This document shows, piece by piece, positions 1 to 8,154 of a DNA stretch of 64,000 nt. Within the stretch, counting starts at the first letter, position 1. Each line of letters starts with the position of its first letter. Where the stretch lies: NCBI GenBank assembly GCA_020853755.1, contig JADYYG010000014.1, forward strand, positions 62,001 to 126,000, given 5' to 3'. A program made the translations under genes and the position numbers. The notes under the pieces were generated by a model. That model had not been told where the DNA came from. It saw nothing but the letters and a program-made list of their open reading frames with translations, and made no database searches. The DNA comes from Dehalococcoidia bacterium (lineage in GTDB: Bacteria > Chloroflexota > Dehalococcoidia > Tepidiformales > Tepidiformaceae).

Positions 1-1
1 C

Positions 2-697
2 GGCAACATCGACCTCCACGTCGTGCGCGTCGCCACCGGCGGCACCTACGAGGATGCGGGGATGCAGATTGGCTACCACTCCGCGGTCTCCATCCGCGTG
101 ATGGAGCGTACGCCCGTGGAGCACGCCGCCCACTTCGCCTTCCGCCTGGCCGAACGTCACCGTCACAACGTCGTTTCGACCAGCAAGTACACCATCCAGC
201 GCGCCGCCGACGGCCTGTTCGAGGACGTCGTCGCCGACGTTGCGAAGGAGTACCGCAACACCACTCACAAGAAAGAACTGTTCGACTCGCTCCTCGCGAA
301 GCTCATCCTTCGCCCCGAGAACTTCGACGTCATCGTGACACCGAACGAGTACGGCGACTTCCTGAGCGACATGGTCTACGGGCTCATAGGCTCTATCGGC
401 CTCGGCGCGAGCGCGTCCTATGCGTTTACGCCCAGCCACCAGGCGAACGTTGGCATTTTCGACCCGGCAGGGGGGACCGCGCCGGACATCGCCGGGAAGG
501 GCATCGCGAACCCGTCCGGCGCTATCGAAGCCTTCGGCTACCTGCTCGAATACTGCGGCCACTACGACATGGGCCGCGGGCTCATCACTGCCGTCCATGA
601 CTGCATCGCCGCGGGCGAAAAGACCGGCGACCTTGGCGGCAAGCTCAATACGATGGAGTACACGAAGGCGATCATCGTCCGCGCGATGGCGAACTGA
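2..697 (+). CDS. Isocitrate/isopropylmalate dehydrogenase family, C-terminal part
   Basis: The reading frame enters from the left edge, so the N-terminus is missing and 231 codons remain. The product is the C-terminal part of a metal- and NAD(P)-dependent beta-decarboxylating dehydrogenase, most like isocitrate dehydrogenase (isocitrate to 2-oxoglutarate, TCA cycle). The metal-binding aspartates in YGDFLSDMVYG and the nucleotide loop GTAPDIAGKGIANPSG are visible. The loop is preceded by DPAG where most relatives have a histidine next to the GS/GT. 3-Isopropylmalate dehydrogenase belongs to the same family and cannot be excluded without the N-terminus; no leu genes are adjacent. Confidence 0.85.
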   Translation, partial: GNIDLHVVRVATGGTYEDAGMQIGYHSAVSIRVMERTPVEHAAHFAFRLAERHRHNVVSTSKYTIQRAADGLFEDVVADVAKEYRNTTHKKELFDSLLAKLILRPENFDVIVTPNEYGDFLSDMVYGLIGSIGLGASASYAFTPSHQANVGIFDPAGGTAPDIAGKGIANPSGAIEAFGYLLEYCGHYDMGRGLITAVHDCIAAGEKTGDLGGKLNTMEYTKAIIVRAMAN

Positions 698-752
698 ACG
701 GAGCTTCCGTAAAGGCGCCCGCTCTAGCCGTGCGCGAAACAAGACGCTGGCC

Positions 753-758
753 TACGCT
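753..758 (+). promoter_or_regulatory. -10 hexamer TACGCT, leaderless start
   Basis: TACGCT ends seven bases before the GTG at 766. With normal -10 to start-site spacing, transcription would begin at or next to that GTG. No Shine-Dalgarno motif is present. This spacing is why the GTG at 766 is preferred over the one at 730. Confidence 0.4.
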
Positions 759-765
759 CCCCGGC

Positions 766-1533
766 GTGAAAATCCTGGTCCTGGGTAACAGCAACGACAC
801 AGGTTCCTTCGTGCCCGAAGAGGCGAAGCGCCATACGAAGCTCCGCGACATGCTCGCGGCCGAGTTCGGCGAGCCGGTGGAAGTCGCCGTCCGCAACGTC
901 TGGCCGAACGAGCGGATGGTGGACTACGTCGCCCGGGCCGTGGAAGACCTCGAACCGGACCTCGTCTACGTCAACGTCACAAGCTACCCCTTTACCTACG
1001 AATCGACGCCGCTGCGCGTGAAGCGGATCTTCGGCAAGGTGGGCGGCGAACGGCTCGGTGATGCCGGGTTGCGCATGGCGGACAGCCGGAAGTGGTCCCA
1101 CAACGCCGTCTTTCGCGGCGTCCGGCGTTTCGCCCAGGCGACAATCGGCGGGGACACCCACTTCATGCCGGAAAGGGTGGCCGAACGGTACGAACGCCTG
1201 GTGCGCGCACTGCTCCAGCGCGAGGGAATGCTCGTCGTAGTGAAAGGGCCGCGCGGCAAGACGAAGGGCGTCACAGCGCGCACCCGCGCCCGGGCGGAAG
1301 TCCGCCGCCAGGTGGTCCACCGCCGCCTTGAGCAACTCTGCCAACAGCTTCACCTCACCTACGAGGGCAGCGCACGGCCCCTCTATGAGATGGCGCCGGC
1401 GCCGAAAGGCACGAAAGTCGGCGACGGGATGCATTCGAACGCGACCGGGCATGACCTCTCTGCGAACCAGCAGTTTGAGTTCCTGCGCGAGGCGTGGCGC
1501 GAACGGTTGCACGGGACCGGGGGCCGAGCGTAG
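766..1533 (+). CDS. SGNH/GDSL-hydrolase-like protein
   Basis: Predicted 255-residue cytosolic protein without a signal peptide. The N-terminus VKILVLGNSNDTG resembles block I of SGNH hydrolases, with GNSN in place of GDS. The C-terminal DGMHSNATGH resembles block V with its catalytic Asp-x-x-His. The family hydrolyses esters of lipids, carbohydrates or thioesters; the substrate here is unknown. An upstream in-frame GTG at 730 would add 12 residues that lie before the block I strand. Downstream it converges on the translin-like gene. The family call rests on the two end motifs only. Confidence 0.55.
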   Translation: MKILVLGNSNDTGSFVPEEAKRHTKLRDMLAAEFGEPVEVAVRNVWPNERMVDYVARAVEDLEPDLVYVNVTSYPFTYESTPLRVKRIFGKVGGERLGDAGLRMADSRKWSHNAVFRGVRRFAQATIGGDTHFMPERVAERYERLVRALLQREGMLVVVKGPRGKTKGVTARTRARAEVRRQVVHRRLEQLCQQLHLTYEGSARPLYEMAPAPKGTKVGDGMHSNATGHDLSANQQFEFLREAWRERLHGTGGRA

Positions 1534-1540
1534 ACCCCCG

Positions 1541-2164
1541 CTAGCCCTCGCCGAGCGCGCGAATCGCTTCGCGCTGGACCATCGCCATTGTCAGGTCGCC
1601 GCGGGTCTTCTCGAGGATGCCCCGCGTCTGGTCGGTCGTCCGCCGCAGGCCGCCGGTCATCGCATCGGGGAAGTCGATGGTGACGAGTACGGAGTAGATG
1701 TCGTCCATCCCGTCGAGGATCTCCTCGCAGCCGTCATACTGGCCGGCCCGCAGCCGGTCGAGGACCATGCGCCGCATCTCACCGACCGCCTCGGCGATGC
1801 CGTTCAGGTAGGCCGGGTACTCCACGCCGAGTTCTTCTGGCGTCGGGATCGCCCCGCCGCTGAGGAGCGCCAGGGTGGTTCGCGCCTCGGCGTACTCCTT
1901 CTGGGCGTCGTGAAGGAAGCCCGCATAGTAGACGTCGGCGTGCCCAACGAGCGCTTTCACGGCGGCATCGCGGACCTGCCGCGCTTCGTCGAGTTGCGCC
2001 TCCGCCTTCTCGAACTCACCGCGGTGGACGGCGCGGATGGAGTTCGCGCTCATGCGGATAATCGTCCGGCTGGCCGAGAGCGCCTGCTCCCGTGCGGCGT
2101 TCTTCGCGGCGAAGTGGTCGAGGATGCGGGGGATGATGGTTTCGAGCGGTGAGGTGTCACCCAT
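1541..2164 (-). CDS. Translin family protein
   Basis: All-helical 207-residue protein matching the translin fold. The N-terminal helix has NAAREQALSASRTIIRMSAN and is followed by an HRGEFEKAEAQLDEAR segment typical of the nucleic-acid-binding helical bundle. Eukaryotic translin/TRAX octamers bind single-stranded RNA/DNA and TRAX is an RNase; archaea and some bacteria have single homologues of unknown role. The length matches the family (about 200-230). A weak -10-like GACAAT lies six bases before the ATG. It is transcribed divergently from the AttH-like gene. The function in this organism is unknown. Confidence 0.75.
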   Translation of the reverse strand: MGDTSPLETIIPRILDHFAAKNAAREQALSASRTIIRMSANSIRAVHRGEFEKAEAQLDEARQVRDAAVKALVGHADVYYAGFLHDAQKEYAEARTTLALLSGGAIPTPEELGVEYPAYLNGIAEAVGEMRRMVLDRLRAGQYDGCEEILDGMDDIYSVLVTIDFPDAMTGGLRRTTDQTRGILEKTRGDLTMAMVQREAIRALGEG

Positions 2165-2231
2165 GAGCGGATTGTCGATGGGCGATCGGCCGTTGTCGAT
2201 GCCATCGTTTGTCGTTGGTCGCGGGTTCGCC

Positions 2232-2237
2232 TACAGT
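2232..2237 (+). promoter_or_regulatory. -10 hexamer TACAGT
   Basis: TACAGT followed by CCC lies 34 bases before the ATG at 2272. A GGGAG ribosome-binding site at 2256-2260 lies inside the short leader. Confidence 0.35.
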
Positions 2238-2271
2238 CCCGGCACGACACTCCACGGGAGCTGCCAGCCAC

Positions 2272-3366
2272 ATGGCCTTCACCGCTGCAGATGAGTACCT
2301 CATCCACCAGACGCCCTACACCTTCGACCGTGTCGCGACCAGCGACCGCAACTTCTACGACCGCTACTTCTTCAACGGCTACCGGCGAGACGGCGAGGTC
2401 TACTTCGCCCTCGCGATGGGCGTCTACCCGAACCTCGGCATCATCGATGCCGCTTTCTCAGTCGTGCAGAAAGGCCGCGAGCAGTACTACGTGCGCGCTT
2501 CCCGGCTGCTCGGCAGCGACCGCATGGACACCCGCGTCGGGCCGATTTCGGTCCAGGTGGTCGAGCCGCTGAAGAAGATCCGGCTGAAGGTGGCGAAGAA
2601 CCGCTGGGGCATCACCGCCGACGTCGTCTTCGATGCGCGCTCATTCCCGAACGAGGAGCCGCACTTCCTGCGCATGGCCGGCAACGTCCCGGTCATGGAC
2701 TACACGCGGATGACCCAGCACGGGGCATGGTCCGGCAAGTTCGCCTGCAACGGCGTGAGCTACGACCTCTCGAAAGACACCTGGTGGGGCAGCCGCGACC
2801 ACTCCTGGGGCATCCGCAACGTTGGCGGCCGGGACCCGCGAGGCGCGCCGCCAACCGGCATCCCCCAGTTCTTCTGGAACTGGGCGCCCGTCAACTTCGA
2901 CGATCTCTGCACGCTCTACACCGTCAGCGAACTGGCCGACGGGACGCGCTGGCACGAATCGGGCGTCATCCTCAAGCCCTACCCCGACGCTTCCGAAGAA
3001 GAGGCCGCCGTCGCCCACGACCTGCGGTTCGCAAAGGGCACCCGCTGGCTCGAGGGGGCGACCATCTCGCTCGCGCCCCGCAAGGGCAAGCCGATCGACC
3101 TTGAGTTCAAGCCGCTCTACTCGTTCTTGATGAAGGGCATTGGCTACGGCGACCCGAAGTGGGGCCACGGCATGTGGGTTGGCCCGGATGAAGTCGACGG
3201 CGGAATGTACGACCTCTCGCTCGAACCCCCGATGGCGAACCTCCACGTCCAGCAGGTCAGCCAGGTGACGGCCGGCCGCCGCAAGGGCATCGGCATCTTC
3301 GAGATCATCGTGATGGGCCCCCACCAGCAGTACGGCTTTAAGGACCTGATGGACCCGGCGGGGTAG
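2272..3366 (+). CDS. AttH/CrtC-like (DUF7064/7065-type) protein
   Basis: Predicted 364 residues. The ATG at 2272 is chosen because GGGAG sits 11 bases upstream; an in-frame start at 2209 lacks one. The protein has repeated beta-strand segments and a conserved WWGSRDHSWGIR motif near residues 163-174. That motif is typical of two-domain lipocalin-like proteins annotated DUF7064/DUF7065, related to AttH and carotenoid 1,2-hydratase CrtC. Members often sit with steroid or fatty-acid degradation genes. No signal peptide is visible. The biochemical role is unknown; the link to lipid metabolism is inferred from family context. Confidence 0.6.
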   Translation: MAFTAADEYLIHQTPYTFDRVATSDRNFYDRYFFNGYRRDGEVYFALAMGVYPNLGIIDAAFSVVQKGREQYYVRASRLLGSDRMDTRVGPISVQVVEPLKKIRLKVAKNRWGITADVVFDARSFPNEEPHFLRMAGNVPVMDYTRMTQHGAWSGKFACNGVSYDLSKDTWWGSRDHSWGIRNVGGRDPRGAPPTGIPQFFWNWAPVNFDDLCTLYTVSELADGTRWHESGVILKPYPDASEEEAAVAHDLRFAKGTRWLEGATISLAPRKGKPIDLEFKPLYSFLMKGIGYGDPKWGHGMWVGPDEVDGGMYDLSLEPPMANLHVQQVSQVTAGRRKGIGIFEIIVMGPHQQYGFKDLMDPAG

Positions 3367-3390
3367 AGAACCGCGCCGGCCGTGGCTGCT

Positions 3391-4566
3391 TCAAACCGGC
3401 AGCGCCGACTCCGCCCGGGCAGCCGCGACTTCGCCGGGCAGGACATCGAGCACCTGCGCGATGTCACCGCCGGTGGTCTCTTCGCCGAGGGAGAAACGGA
3501 TGCTGCCAACCGCCCGCCGGATGGGGACACCCATCGCCATCAGGACGTGCGATGGCTCCCAGGTCGAGTTCGAACAGGCGCTGCCGGAGCTGACAGCGAT
3601 GCCCCGCTCGTCGAGCAGCCGGACGAGCACGTCACTCTCCACGCCATCGAACGAGATGTTGAGATTATTCGGCACGCAGTTCACCTGGCAGCCGTTCACC
3701 TGCGAGCCGGGCACGCGTTCGAGGATGCCGTCGCGCAGGCGGTCACGCAGTTCGCGCACCGTTCGCTGGCGCTCCCCGAGGCCGCGCGTGCTCGCCTCGA
3801 GTGCCGCCGCGGCGCCGGCGATGCCCGCCACGTTCTCGGTCCCGGCGCGCTTCTGCATCTCCTGGCCGCCGCCGTGGAGGAGTGGCATGAACGGCGTCGA
3901 ACGGCGCAGGTAGAGCACGCCGGAACCCTTCGGGCCGCCGAACTTGTGCGACGACAGGCTGAGGGCGTCGACCCCGAGCTCCTCGACGTCAATGGGGAGC
4001 CAGGCCGGCGCCTGGACAGCGTCGGTGTGCAAGAGCACGCGGTGCGATGCCTGCCCGGCGAACTCGCGCAGCACCCCGGAAACCGCGGCGATCGGCTGGA
4101 CGGTGCCGACTTCGTTGTTCGCCAGCATCACGCTGGCCAGCACCGTGCCCGGGCGCAACGCTCGCCGGAACTCCTCGATGCTGATGCGGCCACTGCCATC
4201 GCAGCCGAGCTGGGTGACTTCGAAGCCGAGTTCCTCGAGGTGCTGGGCCACGTGCAGCCCGGCGTGGTGTTCGATAGCCGTTGTGATGATGTGGTTGCCC
4301 GCGCCAGCGCGCCGCATGGCATAGGCGATGCCCAGCATTGCCGCGTTGATGCTCTCCGTCCCGCCGCTGGTGAACAGCACCTCGGTCGGGCGCGCGCCGA
4401 GGCACTCCGCAACCGTTGCGCGGGCCGTGTCGACCGCTGCCTGCGCCTGCCGGCCGAGGCTGTACAGCCCGCTCGGGTTGCCGAAATGGCCATCGAGGAA
4501 GGGCAACATCGCCTCGCGCGCTTCCGGGCGCAGCGGCGACGTCGCGGCGTGGTCGAGGTAAATCAC
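3391..4566 (-). CDS. Cysteine desulfurase (NifS/IscS family)
   Basis: PLP enzyme that removes sulfur from cysteine to give alanine and an enzyme persulfide for Fe-S cluster or thio-cofactor assembly. From the chosen GTG it is 391 residues: YLDHAAT at the N-terminus, EHHA (PLP stacking His), the PLP lysine in SSHKFGGPKG (K208) and the active-site cysteine in SSGSACSNS (C331). The GTG start is preferred because TACAAT lies seven bases upstream; an upstream ATG would add 11 low-complexity residues. No scaffold (iscU/sufU), regulator or thiI gene is adjacent, so its sulfur acceptor is not shown here. Confidence 0.92.
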   Translation of the reverse strand: MIYLDHAATSPLRPEAREAMLPFLDGHFGNPSGLYSLGRQAQAAVDTARATVAECLGARPTEVLFTSGGTESINAAMLGIAYAMRRAGAGNHIITTAIEHHAGLHVAQHLEELGFEVTQLGCDGSGRISIEEFRRALRPGTVLASVMLANNEVGTVQPIAAVSGVLREFAGQASHRVLLHTDAVQAPAWLPIDVEELGVDALSLSSHKFGGPKGSGVLYLRRSTPFMPLLHGGGQEMQKRAGTENVAGIAGAAAALEASTRGLGERQRTVRELRDRLRDGILERVPGSQVNGCQVNCVPNNLNISFDGVESDVLVRLLDERGIAVSSGSACSNSTWEPSHVLMAMGVPIRRAVGSIRFSLGEETTGGDIAQVLDVLPGEVAAARAESALPV

Positions 4567-4573
4567 GGATTCG

Positions 4574-4579
4574 ATTGTA
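4574..4579 (-). promoter_or_regulatory. -10 hexamer TACAAT, leaderless start
   Basis: On the minus strand TACAAT ends seven bases before the GTG of the cysteine desulfurase, placing the transcription start at the start codon. No Shine-Dalgarno motif is visible. Confidence 0.5.
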
Positions 4580-4628
4580 GCCGCCGCGGCCGGGCGCATG
4601 TCGATTGTCCATCCGCCTGCGAACCCGG

Positions 4629-4634
4629 TAGGCT
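4629..4634 (+). promoter_or_regulatory. -10-like TAGGCT, leaderless start
   Basis: TAGGCT ends seven bases before the GTG of the FAS1-like dehydratase gene. It is a weak match to the consensus but shows the same spacing as other genes in this window. It lies back to back with the cysteine desulfurase promoter. Confidence 0.3.
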
Positions 4635-4641
4635 TCGACTC

Positions 4642-5103
4642 GTGCCAGACGAATCCCTGCTTACTGACGACATCCGCGCCCTCATCGGCGTAGAAACGCC
4701 GCTCGGCTCAGTCGAGGTCGCCCCGCGGACATGGCGGCGCGCCGTGGAGGTGTACACCGGCAAGGCCCCGGATCACACCCCGGCCGCCGGCGAGCCGATT
4801 TCGGGGTATGTCATCGCCGGGCTCGATACCGACTACGAGTCGGTCGGCATGCCAAACGTGATGCCGAACTCCATCCTCATCTCGAACCAGTGGGAGTTCG
4901 ACCGCCCTCTGCGAATGGGCGAAACCCTCCAGGCGGCCCATCGGCTGGTCGACATCACCGAGCGGTTCGGGGGTCGCTTCGGCTATAGCCTCGACTTCCG
5001 CGCAGAAGTGGTCTATCGCGACGCCACCGGCGCCGTCGTCGCCCGCAGCGGCCGGACCATGACCCAGTACTCCGCCAGCGACGCCCGCGGGGGTGACGAA
5101 TGA
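4642..5103 (+). CDS. FAS1-like (MaoC/hot-dog) dehydratase domain protein
   Basis: Predicted 153 residues with a GTG start. The sequence has the N-terminal hot-dog dehydratase pattern (FAS1-like/HTD2), including GAP-like turns and the segment YVIAGLDTDYESVGMPNVMP, and ends with a strand-rich SLDFRAEVVYRDATGAVVAR. Such half-proteins pair with a MaoC partner to form a heterodimeric (R)-hydroxyacyl dehydratase acting on 3-hydroxyacyl-CoA or -ACP. Its stop overlaps the next start (ATGA), so the two halves are probably translated together. The substrate cannot be read from sequence. Confidence 0.65.
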   Translation: MPDESLLTDDIRALIGVETPLGSVEVAPRTWRRAVEVYTGKAPDHTPAAGEPISGYVIAGLDTDYESVGMPNVMPNSILISNQWEFDRPLRMGETLQAAHRLVDITERFGGRFGYSLDFRAEVVYRDATGAVVARSGRTMTQYSASDARGGDE

Positions 5104-5519
5104 GCCTCGATTCCGCGGCCCTGAAAGAGGGCGACGAACTGCCCGTCCTGCACCTCCAGCCGGACCTCGGCCAGGTCATCCGCTACTGCGCGTTGCAGTG
5201 GACGTTCCCCGCGTTCTTCTACGACCCCGAGGCCGCACGCAGAGCGGGGATGCCCGGGACGCTCGTCCCCGGTCCGCTGAAGGTTGGGCTACTCTATCGC
5301 GCCGTGGATGAGTGGCTCGGCGAAGCGGGCTGGATCCGGCAGGTTCGCGCCGCCCACCGCAGGCCGGACCAGACGAACCGCCCAATCGACATCGCCGGCC
5401 GGGTGGCCCGCGTTTACGAAGAGGACGGCCAGCGCCGCGCCGACCTCGAACTGGCGATCATCAACGAGCAGGGCGAACCCAGCGTACGCGGCTTCGCGGT
5501 CGTTCAGTTCCACTCGTAG
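5100..5519 (+). CDS. MaoC-like dehydratase (hot-dog) partner
   Basis: Predicted 139 residues. The hot-dog fold pattern of MaoC/(R)-hydratase domains is present: FFYDPEAARRAGMPGTLVPG corresponds to the hydratase segment before the central helix, but the catalytic Asp-x4-His arrangement is not obvious. Catalysis may therefore depend on the preceding protein. ATGA overlap with the upstream gene and a 68-base gap to the acyl-CoA ligase indicate a three-gene fatty-acyl cassette. Confidence 0.65.
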   Translation: MSLDSAALKEGDELPVLHLQPDLGQVIRYCALQWTFPAFFYDPEAARRAGMPGTLVPGPLKVGLLYRAVDEWLGEAGWIRQVRAAHRRPDQTNRPIDIAGRVARVYEEDGQRRADLELAIINEQGEPSVRGFAVVQFHS

Positions 5520-5587
5520 AACACCGGTCGACAGACCAATTCGCCACCGCCGATAATCCGCAGGCCATTCCATGCGAGGTGTGTCCT

Positions 5588-7153
5588 GTGCTGCTCCACG
5601 ATGTCCTGAGTCACTCGACGAAGCTCTATCCGAACAAGATCGCCACCATCGATGGTGACACCCAGTACACCTATGCCCAGGAAGGCGACCGCATCCACCG
5701 GCTCGCCGCGGGCCTCCTCGGCCTCGGCCTCAAGCCCGGCGACAACATCGCCATCCTCGCGAACAACTCGCATCGCTACTTCGAGGTCTACTTCGTCTGC
5801 AGCCTGGCGGGTATGCCGCTGGCGCCGCTGAACATCCGCCTCGCCGCCAGCGAACTCGAGTTCATCCTTAATGACGGCGAGATCAAAGCGCTCTTCCTCG
5901 GCCCCGAGTACGCGGCGCTCTACGAACAGTTCAAGGACAAGGCGCCGGGCCTCAAGCACGTCATCGCCCTCAACGCCGAGATCCCCGGCGCGGTCCAGTA
6001 CGAGGACCTCATTGCGAACAATGAGCCACTCGCGAAGCCGGCCCGCGAGTGGCTCGAAACCGACATGCTGAACCTCTGCTACACCGGCGGCACCACCGGC
6101 CTGCCCAAGGGCGTGATGCTCAGCCAGCGCGCCGTTGTTTCGAACGCGCAGCACGCCGTGATGACCTGCAGCTTCCAGGAACGCGACATCTGGTTGCACG
6201 TCGCCCCGATGTTCCATCTCGCCGATGCGTGGGCGGTCTACTCCTTCTGCATGGTGGGCGGCACGCACGTCTTCAACGCGGCCTTCAACCCGCAGCTCTG
6301 CCTCGAAACGATCGAAAAGCACAAAGTCACCAAGACGATCCTCGTACCGACGATGGTCAACTTCCTGGTGAACTTCCCCGGCCTCGCGAACTACGACACC
6401 AGCAGTCTGGACCTTGTCCTTTACGGCGCTTCGCCGATGCCGGTCGACCGCCTGGTGGCTGCCAAGAACGCCCTCGGGCCGAAGCTCATCCAGGCCTACG
6501 GGATGACCGAAACCTCGCCGCTCCTGACAGCCATGCACCTCGAATGGACTTACTACGAGGGTCCGGAGGAGAAGGTTCGCCGCCTCGCCAGCTGCGGCCG
6601 CCAAGTCTCCGGCGTCGACGTCCGCGTTGTCGATCAGACGACCGGCGAAGACGTGAAGCCCGGCCAGGTCGGCGAAATCATCGCCGCCGGCCCGAACATC
6701 ATGAACGGCTACTGGAAGCGCCCCAAGGAGACCGCCGAGGCCCTTCGCGGCGGCTACATGCACACCGGTGACCTCGCGACCGTCGACGAAGAGAACTTCA
6801 TCTTCATCGTCGACCGGGCGAAAGACATGATCGTTTCCGGCGGTGAGAACGTGTACTGCGCCGAAGTCGAAAATGCGCTCTACGACCACCCGGACGTCCT
6901 CGAAGCCGCTGTCATTGGCATCCCCGACGACCGCTGGGGCGAAGCCGTCCTCGCAATCGTCGTCCCGAAGGAAGGGAAGTCGCCGAGTGAAGGCGAACTC
7001 ATCGAGCATTGCCGCGGGCTCATCGCCGGCTACAAGTGCCCGAAGTCGGTCGTCTTCCAGGCCCAGCCGCTACCGAAGTCGGGTCCGGGCAAGATTCTGA
7101 AGACCGAGCTGCGGAAGCCCTACTGGGAAGGCAAGAGCCGGAACGTGAACTGA
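5588..7153 (+). CDS. Long/medium-chain acyl-CoA ligase (AMP-binding)
   Basis: ANL-superfamily enzyme of 521 residues that activates a carboxylic acid with ATP to an acyl-adenylate and then the CoA thioester. The phosphate loop YTGGTTGLPKG is at 165-175, YGMTETS at 304-310, and the hinge/A10 region PKSGPGKILKTELR carries the catalytic lysine K502. The GTG at 5588 is preferred because GAGG lies eight bases upstream; GTG at 5579 is possible. It probably supplies acyl-CoA for the preceding dehydratase pair. The chain-length preference is not predictable. Confidence 0.88.
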   Translation: MLLHDVLSHSTKLYPNKIATIDGDTQYTYAQEGDRIHRLAAGLLGLGLKPGDNIAILANNSHRYFEVYFVCSLAGMPLAPLNIRLAASELEFILNDGEIKALFLGPEYAALYEQFKDKAPGLKHVIALNAEIPGAVQYEDLIANNEPLAKPAREWLETDMLNLCYTGGTTGLPKGVMLSQRAVVSNAQHAVMTCSFQERDIWLHVAPMFHLADAWAVYSFCMVGGTHVFNAAFNPQLCLETIEKHKVTKTILVPTMVNFLVNFPGLANYDTSSLDLVLYGASPMPVDRLVAAKNALGPKLIQAYGMTETSPLLTAMHLEWTYYEGPEEKVRRLASCGRQVSGVDVRVVDQTTGEDVKPGQVGEIIAAGPNIMNGYWKRPKETAEALRGGYMHTGDLATVDEENFIFIVDRAKDMIVSGGENVYCAEVENALYDHPDVLEAAVIGIPDDRWGEAVLAIVVPKEGKSPSEGELIEHCRGLIAGYKCPKSVVFQAQPLPKSGPGKILKTELRKPYWEGKSRNVN

Positions 7154-7256
7154 GACATCAGCCTTGCCGTGTGATGGCCATGTGATGATTGAAGGTTGAG
7201 GTTCGCACGCCCGCCGGGCAATCGACATTCCCAAAGCCAAAATCCACAATGGCCTC

Positions 7257-7601
7257 ATGCCCATCTATGAGTTCCGCTGCGCCGATTGCGGCAAGGTGAC
7301 CAACTTCTTCACCCGCAAGATCGACACCGAGGTGGTCGCGCCCTGCGAACACTGCGGCTCGAAGCGGACCAGCCGCATGATGTCCAAGTTCGGCCGCACC
7401 TACACCCGCGCCGACATCATCGACCGGTATGGCGATGCCTCGGATGCCAACAACCCGGATGCCTACCGCGACCCTCGCCAGATTGGCTCGTGGGTCGAGA
7501 AGCGCTTCGAAGAGTACGGGATGGACCTGCCCGACGGCGCCCGCGAGATGATTGACGCCGCGCGTGAAGGCGAACTGCCCGACCCGGTGAAGGACCTGTG
7601 A
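7257..7601 (+). CDS. FmdB-family zinc-ribbon protein
   Basis: 114 residues. The N-terminal 40 residues form a zinc ribbon with C8-x2-C11 and C30-x2-C33, starting MPIYEFRCADCG as in FmdB/CxxC_CxxC_SSSS regulatory proteins. The C-terminal 70 residues are charged and helical without known motifs. The family is thought to regulate or chaperone metalloenzymes but is poorly characterised. A -10-like CACAAT lies six bases before the ATG. It sits between the acyl-CoA ligase and a toxin-antitoxin relic with no clear functional link. Confidence 0.8.
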   Translation: MPIYEFRCADCGKVTNFFTRKIDTEVVAPCEHCGSKRTSRMMSKFGRTYTRADIIDRYGDASDANNPDAYRDPRQIGSWVEKRFEEYGMDLPDGAREMIDAAREGELPDPVKDL

Positions 7602-7642
7602 CGGGAGTCTGAGGTACGCGGCCCGAGGGCCAACGGCCGCGG

Positions 7643-7648
7643 TATACT
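7643..7648 (+). promoter_or_regulatory. -10 hexamer TATACT, leaderless start
   Basis: TATACT followed by CCCGTA lies six bases before the ATG of the antitoxin-like gene, so the transcript should start at or beside the ATG. No ribosome-binding site is present. Confidence 0.55.
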
Positions 7649-7654
7649 CCCGTA

Positions 7655-7891
7655 ATGAACCAGGACGAACTGCGTGCCGAAATCGACCGCCTGATGGAAC
7701 GGGATGAGCTCGAAGCGGCCTCCCGGCTCATCGACCAACTCGAACAAATCGATGCGGATGAGTTCATGCGCCGGCTGAACGCCGCGCCCGTCGATGACGA
7801 GCCGGTGAGCCCGGCTCAACGCTCCGCTCTGGACCGCGCCTGGGAAATGATCCGTGGCGCCGGCGCGGGACGCGTGCGCTCGGCGGGATGA
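7655..7891 (+). CDS. Putative type II antitoxin
   Basis: Acidic, helical protein of 78 residues (MNQDELRAEIDRLMERDELE...). It resembles small antitoxins or their C-terminal neutralising helices, but no DNA-binding motif is recognisable. Its stop codon overlaps the ATG of a RelE-like frame (ATGA), the usual antitoxin-toxin order and coupling. The assignment as antitoxin rests on size, charge and this linkage, not on homology. Confidence 0.5.
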   Translation: MNQDELRAEIDRLMERDELEAASRLIDQLEQIDADEFMRRLNAAPVDDEPVSPAQRSALDRAWEMIRGAGAGRVRSAG

Positions 7892-8139
7892 AACTGGATG
7901 TCTTCTGGCTCTAGGAGAGTGTCGACCAGTTGCTTGAATTGTCGCAACGGCAACCCCGTCAGGCCGCGCGGGTCGTAATGGCGGTTCGCTCATTTGGTCG
8001 TGATGGGCGTGGCGACTTTAAGAAGCTATCGGGGGCGAATGAGTGGCGGCTGCGTTCGGGTGACTGGCGCGTCTTTTGCAGCCTTGACGGCTCGAAGTTG
8101 TATGTGACCCGGATCGATAACCGGCGGGACGCGTACTAA
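7888..8139 (+). pseudogene. RelE/ParE-like toxin frame interrupted by an amber stop
   Basis: Read from the ATG that overlaps the antitoxin stop, the frame is MKLDVFWL, then TAG at 7912-7914, then an open frame to the TAA at 8137-8139 (83 residues in all). The downstream part has the RelE-fold signature: EWRLRSGDWRVFCSL, then YVTRIDNRRDAY. RelE-type toxins cleave mRNA on the ribosome. One base change explains the stop (for example from CAG, GAG, TGG or TAC). A shorter product could start at TTG 7930, with AGGAG at 7913-7917, but would lack the first strand and much of the first helix. Sequencing error is also possible. Confidence 0.7.
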
Positions 8140-8154
8140 CCACCGTCCGGGCGG

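Noticed and set aside
3382..4641. Long plus-strand open frame covering the cysteine desulfurase region
   Set aside because: It is antisense to a clear cysteine desulfurase with all active-site motifs. Only its last 153 codons, from GTG 4642, form a real gene.
5504..7009. 501-codon minus-strand frame opposite the acyl-CoA ligase
   Set aside because: Composition is a mirror of the ligase codons, with no motifs or start signal; a typical GC-rich shadow frame.
7200..7256. Possible fourth copy of the GGATT-type repeat (CCAAAGCCAAAATCCACAAT)
   Set aside because: Only short, degenerate similarity and not positioned at a stop codon; could be chance.
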